From an uncultured Rickettsiales bacterium (GTDB lineage Bacteria > Pseudomonadota > Alphaproteobacteria > Micavibrionales > GCA-2720935): DNA of 64,000 nucleotides. The notes below the pieces were generated by a model. The model saw only the letters and a list, made by a program, of their open reading frames with translations, was not told the DNA's origin and did no database searches. Location of the stretch: positions 310,001 to 374,000 of the forward strand of contig CATLOR010000001.1 of assembly GCA_950054255.1 (NCBI GenBank). Reading direction: 5' to 3'. Shown piece by piece: positions 17,744 through 26,961 of this stretch; position 1 is the stretch's first letter; each line of letters begins with the position of its first letter. Made by a program: the position numbers and the translations under genes.

Positions 17744-18634
17744 ATGACAGCCTTAAAACAATTAGAAATCTATTTAAACCCAACTCTCACCGAAGTCCAA
17801 GCGGAACAGTTTTCGACGCTTTTTGAGGATTTAGGCAGTAGCCTCACCCTAAAACGAAGTGCCGATGATGAATGGGTTTTACAAATCATTCATGAAATTG
17901 AGTTTGACCCGCTTGACATTAATCACCGTTTAAAAATTGGTAATGATGTTTTTGAGTTTGATGCAAAAGCACGGTTCACAACCTCTGATGTGCCTGATAT
18001 TGATTGGTTAGAACATGTTTATCAACAATTTAAGCCTATTCAAGTTGGGGGCTTTTTTATTTTTGGTACACATGTGAAAGAGCCTGTTCCTGAAGGATTA
18101 ATAGGGATTGAAATTAACGCCGCTAATGCGTTTGGTACAGGTGAGCACCCAACAACAAAAGGCTGTTTACAAGCGCTCCAAGATTTAAAAGCACAAGGTT
18201 TTAATCCTGAAACCATTCTTGATTTAGGCTGTGGCTCGGCCATTTTATCAATTGCCGCTGCCAAAATATGGCCTGATGCTAAAATTATTGCAACAGATAT
18301 GGACGCTGAATCTGTTGAGGTGGCACTCGATTACGCTGGCATCAATAACGTTGCGGCTTCAATCCAAGCGGAAACAGCCCTCGGTTATGATAGTTCTTTA
18401 ATTAGAGAAGAAAAAAGCTTTGATCTTATTTTAGCCAATATTCTTGCCCGCCCCCTTATTGACATGGCAGAGCAAACAGCGCATCATCTAAACCAGAATG
18501 GTCTTGTTGTTTTGTCAGGGACGTTAATAGAACAGCAAGATGATGTACAATCCGCCCATGAATCCTATGGGCTAACACTCCAAAAAGCTTACCCAATAGA
18601 CGAATGGACAAGCTTTGTTATGAAGAAAGCATAA
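17744..18634 (+). CDS. prmA: Ribosomal protein L11 methyltransferase
   Basis: 296 residues. The C-terminal SAM-dependent methyltransferase domain has motif I ILDLGCGSAILSIAAAK, ATDMDAESV and the NILARPLIDMA motif specific to PrmA. GTGEHPTT precedes motif I, as in PrmA (GTGxHxTT). The N-terminal third is the substrate-recognition domain. The enzyme trimethylates L11 in the cytoplasm. AAGGAT precedes the ATG. The 282 bp upstream (17462-17743) are A+T-rich and hold nothing else I can identify apart from the presumed promoter. It is followed 12 bp later by the AspA/AstE-like gene. Confidence 0.93.
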   Translation: MTALKQLEIYLNPTLTEVQAEQFSTLFEDLGSSLTLKRSADDEWVLQIIHEIEFDPLDINHRLKIGNDVFEFDAKARFTTSDVPDIDWLEHVYQQFKPIQVGGFFIFGTHVKEPVPEGLIGIEINAANAFGTGEHPTTKGCLQALQDLKAQGFNPETILDLGCGSAILSIAAAKIWPDAKIIATDMDAESVEVALDYAGINNVAASIQAETALGYDSSLIREEKSFDLILANILARPLIDMAEQTAHHLNQNGLVVLSGTLIEQQDDVQSAHESYGLTLQKAYPIDEWTSFVMKKA

Positions 18635-18646
18635 ACATATCATACA

Positions 18647-19495
18647 ATGCTCGACTACACATCTTTCGAAAGCGCTCAAAAAGGCCCAAATTTATTAATA
18701 ACGGGTGCTGTTCATGGCAATGAAGCATGTGGCACGATTGCTATTAGGCAATGGATTGATTTATTGAACTCAAACAAAGAAACAATCTTATGTGGCACAG
18801 TTCGATTTATTCCTATTTGTAACCCACGTGCCTTTGAAAAAAGTGAGCGTTTTATAGAAGAAAATTTAAACCGCGTCATTACACCAAGCAACACACCAAA
18901 AAGCTATGAACATTCACTTGCACAAGACATCATAACGCATCTTGATTGGGCCGATTATCATCTTGATTTGCACTCCTACACCGCAGATGATATTCCTTTT
19001 GCTTTTTGTGAGCGTAACGATCAACATTTATTGGATTTCGTTTCAGCCTCTGCACCCGTATCTTACATCATGACAGAATCAGATCGCATGCTCGCCGATC
19101 AAGGCATCACTGATTTCAATTGCTTATCAAATTATGCGCTTAATCATGATACATATTCTTTTCTATTAGAATGCGGCCAACATAACAGCCCGAAAGCGCC
19201 CATCATCGCCTATGAGGGAATAAAAAACACGCTCGCCTATTTAGGGATGATTGAGCCATGTGATACACAGCGTTCTTCTCCTACTATTATTCGCTCATCC
19301 GCGCTTTTTTATAAGGAAAAAGACGGATACCTAGAAAAGAGATGGGCTAATTTTGAACCTGTTAAAAAAGGTCAGCTTTTAGCCACTTATGATGATGGTG
19401 AAACACTCATTGCCCCTTATGATTGCGTTGTCTATTTATGTAAGCATGACACTTTGATAGGACATGAATGGTTTTATTTAGGGTGTGTGTCATAA
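18647..19495 (+). CDS. Succinylglutamate desuccinylase/aspartoacylase-family deacylase
   Basis: 282 residues. Zinc-carboxypeptidase-like ligands are visible: H23 and E26 in GAVHGNEACG, and a second His in DYHLDLHSYTADD (H109), with the NLNRV substrate-binding stretch between. This is the AstE/AspA family (M14-like), which cleaves amide bonds of N-acyl amino acids. The C-terminal domain (FEPVKKGQLLATYDDGETLIAPYDC) is the beta-barrel typical of the family. The substrate cannot be chosen from sequence. It sits 12 bp downstream of prmA on the same strand. Confidence 0.85.
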   Translation: MLDYTSFESAQKGPNLLITGAVHGNEACGTIAIRQWIDLLNSNKETILCGTVRFIPICNPRAFEKSERFIEENLNRVITPSNTPKSYEHSLAQDIITHLDWADYHLDLHSYTADDIPFAFCERNDQHLLDFVSASAPVSYIMTESDRMLADQGITDFNCLSNYALNHDTYSFLLECGQHNSPKAPIIAYEGIKNTLAYLGMIEPCDTQRSSPTIIRSSALFYKEKDGYLEKRWANFEPVKKGQLLATYDDGETLIAPYDCVVYLCKHDTLIGHEWFYLGCVS

Positions 19496-19566
19496 TCTTT
19501 TGACAATCTTTTTTATTTTGATACTCTCCCTGTATAGAAAAAACATAGATAAAACAGGTATCTTTT

Positions 19567-20562
19567 ATGAAAGTTTTTATTACAGGTGTTGCTGGTTTCA
19601 TTGGATCTCATCTAGCACTTTCCCTTATGAATGATGGTCATGATGTTGTTGGTATCGATAATTTAAATAATTATTATGATCCAACACTAAAAGAGGCGCG
19701 TTTAGAGCGATTACACTCACATGAACGCAGTGATGAGCTTTTTACCTTTTACCGCGAAGATATCCAAGACATTGAAAAATTAGCGACTATTTTTAAAGAC
19801 AATAACGATATCACACATATTGTTCATTTAGCCGCTCAGGCTGGCGTTCGCTACTCTTTGGTTAATCCTTATGCTTATATTCAATCGAATGTTATGGGGC
19901 AAACAGTATTACTTCAAGAAGGACGCCTGCATTTACCTAATCTAGAGCATTTTGTTTATGCTAGCTCTTCTTCTGTTTATGGCCATAATAAGAAAATTCC
20001 TTTCTCTACAAAAGATCGCACAGATGATCCTGTTTCTCTCTATGCCGCAACAAAGAAATCAACCGAATTAATTGCAAGAAGCTTCTCACATTTATTTGAC
20101 ATTCCTGCAACAGGCCTACGTTTCTTTACTGTTTATGGCCCATGGGGGCGCCCTGATATGGCGGCTTTCTTATTCTTAGACGCTATGAGAAAAGACGAAG
20201 CTATTCAGGTTTTTAATAATGGTGACATGATGCGCGACTTTACTTTTATTAATGACATTGTCGCAGGTCTACGTAGCGTCCTAACAACAATCCCGAAAGC
20301 AGATGAACATGGTGTTCAGCACAAGGTTTATAATTTAGGCAATAATAACGCGGAAAAACTAACCGATTATATTAAAGAGTTAGAAACCGCTTATGGCGTT
20401 GAGGCAAAAAAAGAATTTTTACCCATGCAGGCTGGGGATGTTCAAGCAACTTATGCTGATATAACAGATTCAACCGAAGATCTTGGTTATATTCCCCAAA
20501 CCCCTATAAGCAAAGGTATCCCTGAATTTGTAGATTGGTATAAGAAATATTATAATGTTTAA
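19567..20562 (+). CDS. UDP-glucuronate 4-epimerase-type NAD-dependent epimerase
   Basis: 331 residues of the extended SDR type. The NAD loop is GVAGFIGSH at the N-terminus, followed by GIDNLNNYYDPTLKEARL, a stretch characteristic of UDP-glucuronate/galacturonate epimerases (CapI/LspL). The catalytic S-S-S and Y-x-x-x-K (SLYAATKK) are present, as is LRFFTVYGPWGRPDMA. It should interconvert UDP-GlcA and UDP-GalA. It is the first gene of a four-gene sugar operon and overlaps the next gene by 8 bp. Confidence in the epimerase class is high and in the substrate good. Confidence 0.88.
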   Translation: MKVFITGVAGFIGSHLALSLMNDGHDVVGIDNLNNYYDPTLKEARLERLHSHERSDELFTFYREDIQDIEKLATIFKDNNDITHIVHLAAQAGVRYSLVNPYAYIQSNVMGQTVLLQEGRLHLPNLEHFVYASSSSVYGHNKKIPFSTKDRTDDPVSLYAATKKSTELIARSFSHLFDIPATGLRFFTVYGPWGRPDMAAFLFLDAMRKDEAIQVFNNGDMMRDFTFINDIVAGLRSVLTTIPKADEHGVQHKVYNLGNNNAEKLTDYIKELETAYGVEAKKEFLPMQAGDVQATYADITDSTEDLGYIPQTPISKGIPEFVDWYKKYYNV

Positions 20563-21520
20563 TTATATAATCGCACTTGGTGTTTTTCTCATGGCTTTTT
20601 TATGTGTTGCCGTTCTTCGCAAGACAGAAACGCTTGATGTTCCAAATCAAAGATCTAGCCATGAAACACCAACTCCCTCTGGCGGTGGTCTAGGGTTTGT
20701 GAGCGTTATATGTATGGCACTCTCCCTCTATCATATATTTTTCACCTATGATTTTTATGGTGTGATCTATGCTTTATTAATCGGTATTTTCATGATGATT
20801 GGCTTTATGGATGACCGTATTCAATTATCTGCTAAATTCCGCTTTTCCATTCATATTTTACTCGTTGCAATTTATTTTTTCTTTTTAGCGCCTTTCTTCC
20901 CTTATTTTGAGCCTTTTGTCCCTGAATGGGTTATTAACTCTGTTCTCTTTTTTGGCTTATTGTGGTTTATCAATCTATATAATTTTATGGATGGTATTGA
21001 TGGGATCACCTCGCTTCAAACGCTCTGGATTCTCCTTGGATTAGGGCTTTTATCTCCTATTGATCCAACGCTTTTGATTATTTACGCCTCTGCCATTATT
21101 GGGTTTTCTTATTGGAATTTGCCACCTGCTAAAATCTTTATGGGGGATAGTGGTTCTATTTCTTTAGGGTTTATTGCAGGTACTTTATTAATTGAAAATG
21201 CTCAATATTCACTTGAGTCTTTCTTTGTATCTCTCATTCTACCTCTTTATTACATTATGGATGCGAGCATCACGCTTGTAAAACGCCTTTTAAAAGGGCA
21301 CAAACCATGGGAAGCACATCGCGAGCATTTCTACCAACAACGTGCAACATCCGATAAAAAGACACATAAAACTGTTTTAATTATGATCAGCATATGTAAT
21401 GCGTGTTTATTAATGTGGGCTTATTTAGTCCCTATTCTTAATTTTTATGCTCTGATAGGCGCTTTTGTAACTGTTCTTATTTGTTTAAAGAAACTCAAAA
21501 GAAACTCGAAATCTATTTAA
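20555..21520 (+). CDS. WecA/WbpL-type undecaprenyl-phosphate HexNAc-1-phosphate transferase
   Basis: 321 residues, about ten membrane helices. Signature loops of the MraY/WecA family are present: DVPNQRSSHETPTPSGGG (nucleotide side), MIGFMDDR (Asp pair) and NLYNFMDGIDG (metal site), then KIFMGDSGS. A C-terminal HREHFYQQ loop suits bacterial WbpL/WbcO members. It transfers a HexNAc-1-phosphate to undecaprenyl phosphate, starting repeat-unit synthesis. With the 4-ketoreductase-like gene downstream, the first sugar may be QuiNAc or FucNAc; that is inference from context. Confidence 0.9.
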   Translation: MFNYIIALGVFLMAFLCVAVLRKTETLDVPNQRSSHETPTPSGGGLGFVSVICMALSLYHIFFTYDFYGVIYALLIGIFMMIGFMDDRIQLSAKFRFSIHILLVAIYFFFLAPFFPYFEPFVPEWVINSVLFFGLLWFINLYNFMDGIDGITSLQTLWILLGLGLLSPIDPTLLIIYASAIIGFSYWNLPPAKIFMGDSGSISLGFIAGTLLIENAQYSLESFFVSLILPLYYIMDASITLVKRLLKGHKPWEAHREHFYQQRATSDKKTHKTVLIMISICNACLLMWAYLVPILNFYALIGAFVTVLICLKKLKRNSKSI

Positions 21521-21521
21521 C

Positions 21522-22670
21522 ATGCCCCAGAAAACACCTCATATCTTATTTGTTATTAATGAAGCATCCTATGTTGTTTCGCATAGACTTCATTTAATAA
21601 AACAAGCCTTAAAGATGGGGTGGCGCGTCAGTGTATTAGCCCCTGAAATTGAAACCTATAAACCATTTACATCTCTTGATTTACCTATTGAATATCACAA
21701 TTTTGAAATTCAAAGAAAAGGGTTGAACCCTTTTAAAGAAATTAAAGGATTGCTAACTCTATTTTATTTTATTAAAAAAACACGCCCAGATCTTATTCAT
21801 GGTGTTACCTTAAAACCTGCTTTTTATGCGGGGCTCATTGGGCGTTTTTTTCCAAAAATAAAACAAATCCATATGTTTAATGGATTAGGGTTTTTATTCA
21901 CGGATGAGAGGCTAAAAACAAGACTTATTCGCTCCTTTTTATGGCCTCTTTTTAAATTCTCATTTTCCAAAAAACACTCAGTTGCCCTTTTTCAAAATAC
22001 AGATGATTTAAAACGCCTTGTCAGCTTAGGGCTTGTACGCCAGAAACAAACACGCATTATTCGTGGTTCTGGTGTTGATTTAGAAGAATTTCAAAAAACA
22101 AAAGAGCCTGAATTTGAAGCGCCTGTTGTTCTACTCCCTGCACGCTTAATTAAACCAAAAGGCATTGATGAATTTGTTGATGCGGCGCGCGCTCTTAAAG
22201 CACAAAATATTAAAGCCCGTTTTTGTCTCGCAGGGCCTTTAGATGACCAAAACCCAACGGGCTATAGCGAAGATGAAGTAAAAGACTGGGTCAAACAAGG
22301 TTGGATTGAATATCTAGGTTATTGTAAAGACATGGCCAAAATCTATCGTCAATCTAACATTATTTGCCTGCCTTCTTATTACGGAGAAGGATTGCCAAAA
22401 TGCCTTCTTGAAGCGGCGGCGAGCGGGCGGGCGCTTGTTACAACAAATCACACAGGTTGTCGCGAAGCAGTGGATGATGGCGTGAATGGCCTTCTTGTTC
22501 CTATCAAAGATAGCGAAGCACTAACACTTGCATTAGAAAAATTAATCAGTAATGATGAATTGCGACATGATTTTGCTGAAAATAGCCGTAAAAAAGCCGA
22601 GCAGGAATTTTCAAAAGAAATTGTCGTTGAACAAACATTTGACTTATATTCACAGTTACTAAACAAATGA
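21522..22670 (+). CDS. GT4-family glycosyltransferase (CapM/PglA-like)
   Basis: 382 residues, GT-B fold. ALFQNTDDL, GSGVDLEEF and LPARLIKPKGIDEFVDAAR match the CapM/PglA subgroup, and the EX7E region reads YYGEGLPKCLLEAAASGRALVTT. This subgroup often adds the second sugar onto a lipid-linked HexNAc, which suits its place directly after the initiating transferase (1 bp gap). It overlaps the following SDR gene by 4 bp. Acceptor and donor are inferred only. Confidence 0.87.
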   Translation: MPQKTPHILFVINEASYVVSHRLHLIKQALKMGWRVSVLAPEIETYKPFTSLDLPIEYHNFEIQRKGLNPFKEIKGLLTLFYFIKKTRPDLIHGVTLKPAFYAGLIGRFFPKIKQIHMFNGLGFLFTDERLKTRLIRSFLWPLFKFSFSKKHSVALFQNTDDLKRLVSLGLVRQKQTRIIRGSGVDLEEFQKTKEPEFEAPVVLLPARLIKPKGIDEFVDAARALKAQNIKARFCLAGPLDDQNPTGYSEDEVKDWVKQGWIEYLGYCKDMAKIYRQSNIICLPSYYGEGLPKCLLEAAASGRALVTTNHTGCREAVDDGVNGLLVPIKDSEALTLALEKLISNDELRHDFAENSRKKAEQEFSKEIVVEQTFDLYSQLLNK

Positions 22671-23584
22671 CAAAAATCGCTTTTTCAGGATATACAGGCT
22701 TTATTGGTAAAAATTTTGGTGATCTATTAGAAGATCATTCAAGCCCTGCTTTAGCGCTTTTAAGACAAAATAAGATCGCTAATTTCAGAGAAAAAGAAGG
22801 ATCAAAACTCTCTTTTATACGCTTATCGCAGAACGAGGAAGACATTATTTCTTCTTTAAAAGGATATGATGCCTTTGTTCACATTGCTGGAAAAGCGCAT
22901 ATAAAAGGAAAACAAGCCTCAGACTTTCAGTCTTTTATGCCTGATAATGTTGATTTAACGCTGAAAATGGCTGACTACTGTCAAAAAGCTGGGGTTAAGA
23001 AATTTGTTTTTGTCAGCACAATTGGTGTTCACGGCTACACAACGACAAATAAAGATCCTTTTTCGGTTTCTGATATTCCTGCTCCTATTACGGCTTATGC
23101 ACGCTCAAAACTCAGAGCGGAAGAGCTCTTAAAAGAATTTTGTGAAACACATAATATGATATTGGTTATTGTTCGCCCACCGCTTGTTTATAGTAAAACA
23201 GCACCAGGGAATATTGCGAGTTTGAAAAAAGCAATTTTATATAAACTTCCGCTTCCTTTTGGTTCAATTTCTAATAAACGATCCATTGTTACTGTTTCTG
23301 ATTTATGTATGGCATTAAAAGAGGCCTGTGAAACAGCAAAATGGGATCATTCTATTATGCTGCCTGTTTCAAAAACATGCTCAACCGCAGAAATTATCTC
23401 GACACTCTCAAAAGACATTGAAGAAAAAGCCTATCTTCTAAACTGCCCTGAACGCTTTTTGCGTTTCATTGGCAAGATAACAGGAAAAACATATATGATT
23501 GAACAATTGGTGGGCGACCTAGTCATCACCGAGAATTGGTTACCATCTCTATCAAACAAAAATCATAGTGAAAAAGCGGCTTAA
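22667..23584 (+). CDS. NAD-dependent epimerase/4-ketoreductase of a sugar locus
   Basis: 305 residues, extended SDR. Cofactor loop SGYTGFIGKNFG; catalytic Thr/Ser (VFVSTIGVHG) and Tyr-Lys (YARSKLRAEELL); then IVRPPLVYS. Proteins of this sort next to WbpL-type transferases (WbpV, WreQ type) reduce a UDP-4-keto-6-deoxy-HexNAc to UDP-QuiNAc or UDP-FucNAc. That assignment rests on context; a 4,6-dehydratase partner is not in the window. The stop codon shares TTAA with the stop of the convergent gene. Confidence 0.78.
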   Translation: MTKIAFSGYTGFIGKNFGDLLEDHSSPALALLRQNKIANFREKEGSKLSFIRLSQNEEDIISSLKGYDAFVHIAGKAHIKGKQASDFQSFMPDNVDLTLKMADYCQKAGVKKFVFVSTIGVHGYTTTNKDPFSVSDIPAPITAYARSKLRAEELLKEFCETHNMILVIVRPPLVYSKTAPGNIASLKKAILYKLPLPFGSISNKRSIVTVSDLCMALKEACETAKWDHSIMLPVSKTCSTAEIISTLSKDIEEKAYLLNCPERFLRFIGKITGKTYMIEQLVGDLVITENWLPSLSNKNHSEKAA

Positions 23585-24366
23585 GATAAAAGCGCAGAAA
23601 TAATATCTGTTGGTTCAGCAGAAATATAGCGATCATTCACCAACCTCATTCCATATAAGGGATGTTCTGGTTCCAAAGAAAGCATCATCACCGCTAAGTC
23701 ATCACATGCTTGCACACGTTTAAAGTCTGTTGCCCATAAATCAAAACAACAACGCATCGCACGTCCATCAATATCAGCTTTAGGATCTGTTTCTATTAAC
23801 GAGCTATAAGAAAGTGCTAAATCGCTACTTGCTGTTGATAAAAGCTCATACCAAGGCGCTACATAACCATCTTGACGAAGCTCCCATATAATTTTAATCA
23901 TAACACTTTCGGCATCCGCTTCTTCTAGGCGATATGCACGGGTAAAATCTAATGATGATTGTGTTAATTTCGCATGATAATTTTCTGAAATCTGCCACGC
24001 ACGTCTTAATTGATGCGCCAAAGCGACTGATAGACGAACTTCTTCCTTCTTTAAATAAGGATATCGATCTGACGATTTCAGATAGATTGTTTTATTGCGC
24101 TCACTAATAGCTGATTCATAGCCCTCTAAGGAAACCAGATCTATTTCAAATTCTTTTTCTGCGAGATCATAAAGAAGCGCATAAGCTGTTGGGCTTTTTA
24201 AAAGCACTTTCACAACATTAACAGCCAAAGCAATACGTCCCTCTAAAGATGTATTTTGAGGTCTTTCCGCTAATTGTAATAAAGTTGAAATATCAAAAAC
24301 GGCATCGCAAGTCACATGCTTTGCAACATTATTTATTTTTTCAAGCAAAGATGAAAAATGTGTCAT
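23581..24366 (-). CDS. Hypothetical helical protein, paralogue of the next gene
   Basis: 261 residues, function unknown. The middle resembles the 427-residue protein at 24438-25721: SVALAHQLRRAW versus TAKSLRRAW, then EADAESVMIKIIWELR versus EADCRIFAVWIAWELK, a W about 12 residues later, D-[AS]-x-[LM]A, and GRAMRCCFDLWATDFKR versus GEAARASFNAWFTSYN. I see no zinc or catalytic motif that I would trust. There is no signal peptide. Both genes run leftward from the candidate origin region. Confidence 0.6.
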   Translation of the reverse strand: MTHFSSLLEKINNVAKHVTCDAVFDISTLLQLAERPQNTSLEGRIALAVNVVKVLLKSPTAYALLYDLAEKEFEIDLVSLEGYESAISERNKTIYLKSSDRYPYLKKEEVRLSVALAHQLRRAWQISENYHAKLTQSSLDFTRAYRLEEADAESVMIKIIWELRQDGYVAPWYELLSTASSDLALSYSSLIETDPKADIDGRAMRCCFDLWATDFKRVQACDDLAVMMLSLEPEHPLYGMRLVNDRYISAEPTDIISALLS

Positions 24367-24437
24367 CTTAGTATCTCTTTCACAAAAATCCTGTTTATAA
24401 TTTGACGCTTCTTGTCAAAATCTCTAGAGATGAATTA

Positions 24438-25721
24438 TTACTCATCAAAGAGATAGGTCACCGGCGCCGGCTTACTTTTTTCCTTACCCAAGACTTGATT
24501 TTCATGAATTTCATCAGATTGAAGTGATTGAACATCACCTTCTGATTGTGGCCTAAAATGCTTTGCAAAGTCTACTATTTTTTCGTCTTTTTCAGCAATT
24601 TTAGAAATATCATCTGCGCAATTCTTTGATTTTTCTATATTTTCTTTGCGCTTTTGTTCTTCACGTTCTTCTTCCAACATTTTTAATTCTGTTTCTTGGA
24701 AGCTCTTTTCAAACTTAACAAACCATAAGAAATTAGCATTCGAACGATCACGCACAATACCATATTCTGTTCCTGGCAATGGCTTTTCTTCCATACCGTT
24801 CATATAATTTCCACCTTGTGGAATTTGACCAATTGCTTCTAATAAATCATGTGTTATTGAAAGCGGTGGCTCGCTTGATGTGAATACATATCCTTTTTCA
24901 TCTGAAAGCATGCTTTGAATAAGAGCATGATCAGATGGTTTTATATTATATGAAGTAAACCATGCATTAAAGCTCGCTCGTGCAGCTTCGCCATTTTCTA
25001 AGTTTACAAAGCTTTTCTTTGCACGTTCTGCGAACGCAACAGCCATTGTTGCATCATCGCTTTGAATAATGTGATCCCACATATCGGTTTCTGATTGCAA
25101 TTTTAATTCCCATGCAATCCAAACAGCAAATATACGACAATCTGCTTCTAAAATACGATTCATCAAAACAGCATCATCTGGTAAATAAGACAACGGATAC
25201 AACATATCACTATCTAAAGATAACCATGCACGACGCAATGATTTCGCTGTTAAATAAAGAGCCTCACCATATGTCATTTGGTGATGAATTCCAATTTTTC
25301 CTAGTTTTTTATGGAGAGAAACGCCAAAGATTTGGTCATCAATAACAAGTTCAGCTGATCGTTCGTTATTACCTTGGATTAAGGCTTCACCAATCGCACT
25401 TTTACTTAGAATATTTTTTAACGTTTCAACATTGATATTGCCATCAATTTTTTCTAAAGGCTCTAAACGCTTAACTTTTGATTCAAGTGCTTTTTTATGA
25501 GCTTTAGATTGATAATACTTTTCTAAACGTGCTTCGACATAAGCTAATTGCTCTCCAATCTCAGCATCGTTTTCTAAAGGTTTATGATGTCTTGAAATAT
25601 CATGAGAAAAAAGAGACAACCCTTTCTCACGCGCATCACTCTCTTCAAGAATAGATCCTTGTAATTGGTTATCTTCTAATTCTTCAGGCTTATTGCCTTT
25701 TTTATCTTTATACTCGTCCAC
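24438..25721 (-). CDS. Hypothetical protein with charged ends, paralogue of the preceding gene
   Basis: 427 residues. The start is a GTG with AAGGGG 7 nt upstream. The N-terminal 90 residues are highly charged and helical (KYYQSKAHKKALESKVKRLEPLEK). The central part carries the WELK-containing core shared with the 261-residue neighbour. A coiled-coil-like stretch (KMLEEEREEQKRKENIEK) near residue 350 leads to a disordered tail. No enzyme family recognised and no export signal. The pair probably arose by duplication and then diverged strongly. Confidence 0.6.
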   Translation of the reverse strand: MDEYKDKKGNKPEELEDNQLQGSILEESDAREKGLSLFSHDISRHHKPLENDAEIGEQLAYVEARLEKYYQSKAHKKALESKVKRLEPLEKIDGNINVETLKNILSKSAIGEALIQGNNERSAELVIDDQIFGVSLHKKLGKIGIHHQMTYGEALYLTAKSLRRAWLSLDSDMLYPLSYLPDDAVLMNRILEADCRIFAVWIAWELKLQSETDMWDHIIQSDDATMAVAFAERAKKSFVNLENGEAARASFNAWFTSYNIKPSDHALIQSMLSDEKGYVFTSSEPPLSITHDLLEAIGQIPQGGNYMNGMEEKPLPGTEYGIVRDRSNANFLWFVKFEKSFQETELKMLEEEREEQKRKENIEKSKNCADDISKIAEKDEKIVDFAKHFRPQSEGDVQSLQSDEIHENQVLGKEKSKPAPVTYLFDE

Positions 25722-25888
25722 CGCAAACCCCTTTATGGTTTAGTAAAAAAACCCAGACACATTTTTTTTAATTTATTTTTTTATGGTCTTACTCTTATTA
25801 GATTGAGCAAGTTTATAGTTATAGGATACAGAGATATTCTTAACAAAATGCTAGCAAAACTTTAACAAGCTCTTAATGCCTTTATTTT

Positions 25889-26509
25889 TTAAGAAGACAT
25901 ATCCAAAAAAACAGGCATTGCTTCAACTAGTATTTCTTCATCTGTTAAGGAAACACGCCCGTTTTTATCGATTAAAATCGTACTTTTAAACAAAGAATCT
26001 TTAAAAACCATATTTGCTGAAAGCTTATAGTTTCCATCCATGCTTTTACCTATTATTTCTACTGTTTTAATCATTTCATTTAACGCTTTCCGCGTATTTG
26101 AAATTGGCGCTTCTTTCCAATTTATATCATCGACATGTTCAACGATTGTAAAACGTCCATGACGACCCCTTACATAATGAAAAAAGAATTTCACATAGTC
26201 GATAATTGTTTCATCTGTTAAAATAACGGGTGCTGATTTATTTAAATTATAAATCCCCTCATTTGTCCAAGTAATTGGAATAGCCGATCCTTTTTTATAA
26301 AGAAGAAATTTTTCAACAGTTGGCACTGCGTCATAATCTTTTAATTGATATAAATCATACTCATCATAAAAAGAAAGGTCTGTATATTTAACAGAGGTTG
26401 TGTCTGTAAAAAAAGGAATAGGCTCTAAAGAAGGATTTACTTCATCTAGAAATGATTCGATCATATTCTCGTTTAGTTTTTCCCAGATTTCTTGATCATA
26501 TACACCCAT
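25889..26509 (-). CDS. Hypothetical protein
   Basis: 206 residues, acidic, no signal peptide or membrane helix, no family recognised. It alternates aromatic-rich strands (FFHYVRGRHGRFTIVEHVDDINW) with a C-terminal half that looks like a small beta domain (ANMVFKDSLFKSTILIDKNGRVSLTDEEI). It borders the 452-bp gene-free stretch and is transcribed away from it. The 167 bp between it and the next leftward gene (25722-25888) are A+T-rich and show nothing else. Confidence 0.5.
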   Translation of the reverse strand: MGVYDQEIWEKLNENMIESFLDEVNPSLEPIPFFTDTTSVKYTDLSFYDEYDLYQLKDYDAVPTVEKFLLYKKGSAIPITWTNEGIYNLNKSAPVILTDETIIDYVKFFFHYVRGRHGRFTIVEHVDDINWKEAPISNTRKALNEMIKTVEIIGKSMDGNYKLSANMVFKDSLFKSTILIDKNGRVSLTDEEILVEAMPVFLDMSS

Positions 26510-26961
26510 TCTTTTTTCCTCTAAATAATTATAACCCTGTGGAAAAGATACGAGTAAAAAGTTAAAACTAGGTGAATCTAAAAAGTCTTATTTTTATATG
26601 TGTATGAAATCATCTTTTGTCATTTATTTACTCCAAAAATAATTTTTTTAAACACAGGCTATGAATTTTTGGAACTTTTATGATTTTTATTCTGTTTTAT
26701 TAAATTTGATGTTTTCCTATAATTTTTTAGAGCTTTTATTGTTTTATAAAGCTTAATTATTTTATTATGGTTTTTTAAAACTGGTTTTTTAAATTTTATC
26801 CCCAACAGAGTCTCTTTTTGTTTCACAGACTCATGATTTTTTGGATAAGTTTTGAATAACTAACTTATCCCCATGATTCATTGTGCTCTACAAAAACAAC
26901 AAATATATTTATATATATTATTTATATTGTTATTTAAAAAAAGAGCGCTTATAAAATATCT
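26510..26961. other. Candidate chromosomal replication origin (oriC)
   Basis: This 452-bp stretch has no plausible gene and is extremely A+T-rich. Four 9-mers match the DnaA box TTWTNCACA exactly or with one change: TGTGGAAAA (26538-26546, minus strand, TTTTCCACA), TTATCCCCA (26796-26804), TTTGGATAA (26840-26848, minus strand, TTATCCAAA) and TTATCCCCA (26865-26873). A nearly pure A/T tract (about 26889-26940) follows and could be the unwinding element. It lies just upstream of hemJ-rho and about 6-9 kb from three parS sites, as in several Alphaproteobacteria. Genes diverge from it on both sides. By eye, G exceeds C on the + strand to the right more than to the left. Confidence 0.6.

Noticed and set aside
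19500..19505. TTGACA before the UDP-GlcA epimerase gene
   Set aside because: No -10 at 16-18 bp; GATACT is only 14 bp away. Not reported as a promoter.
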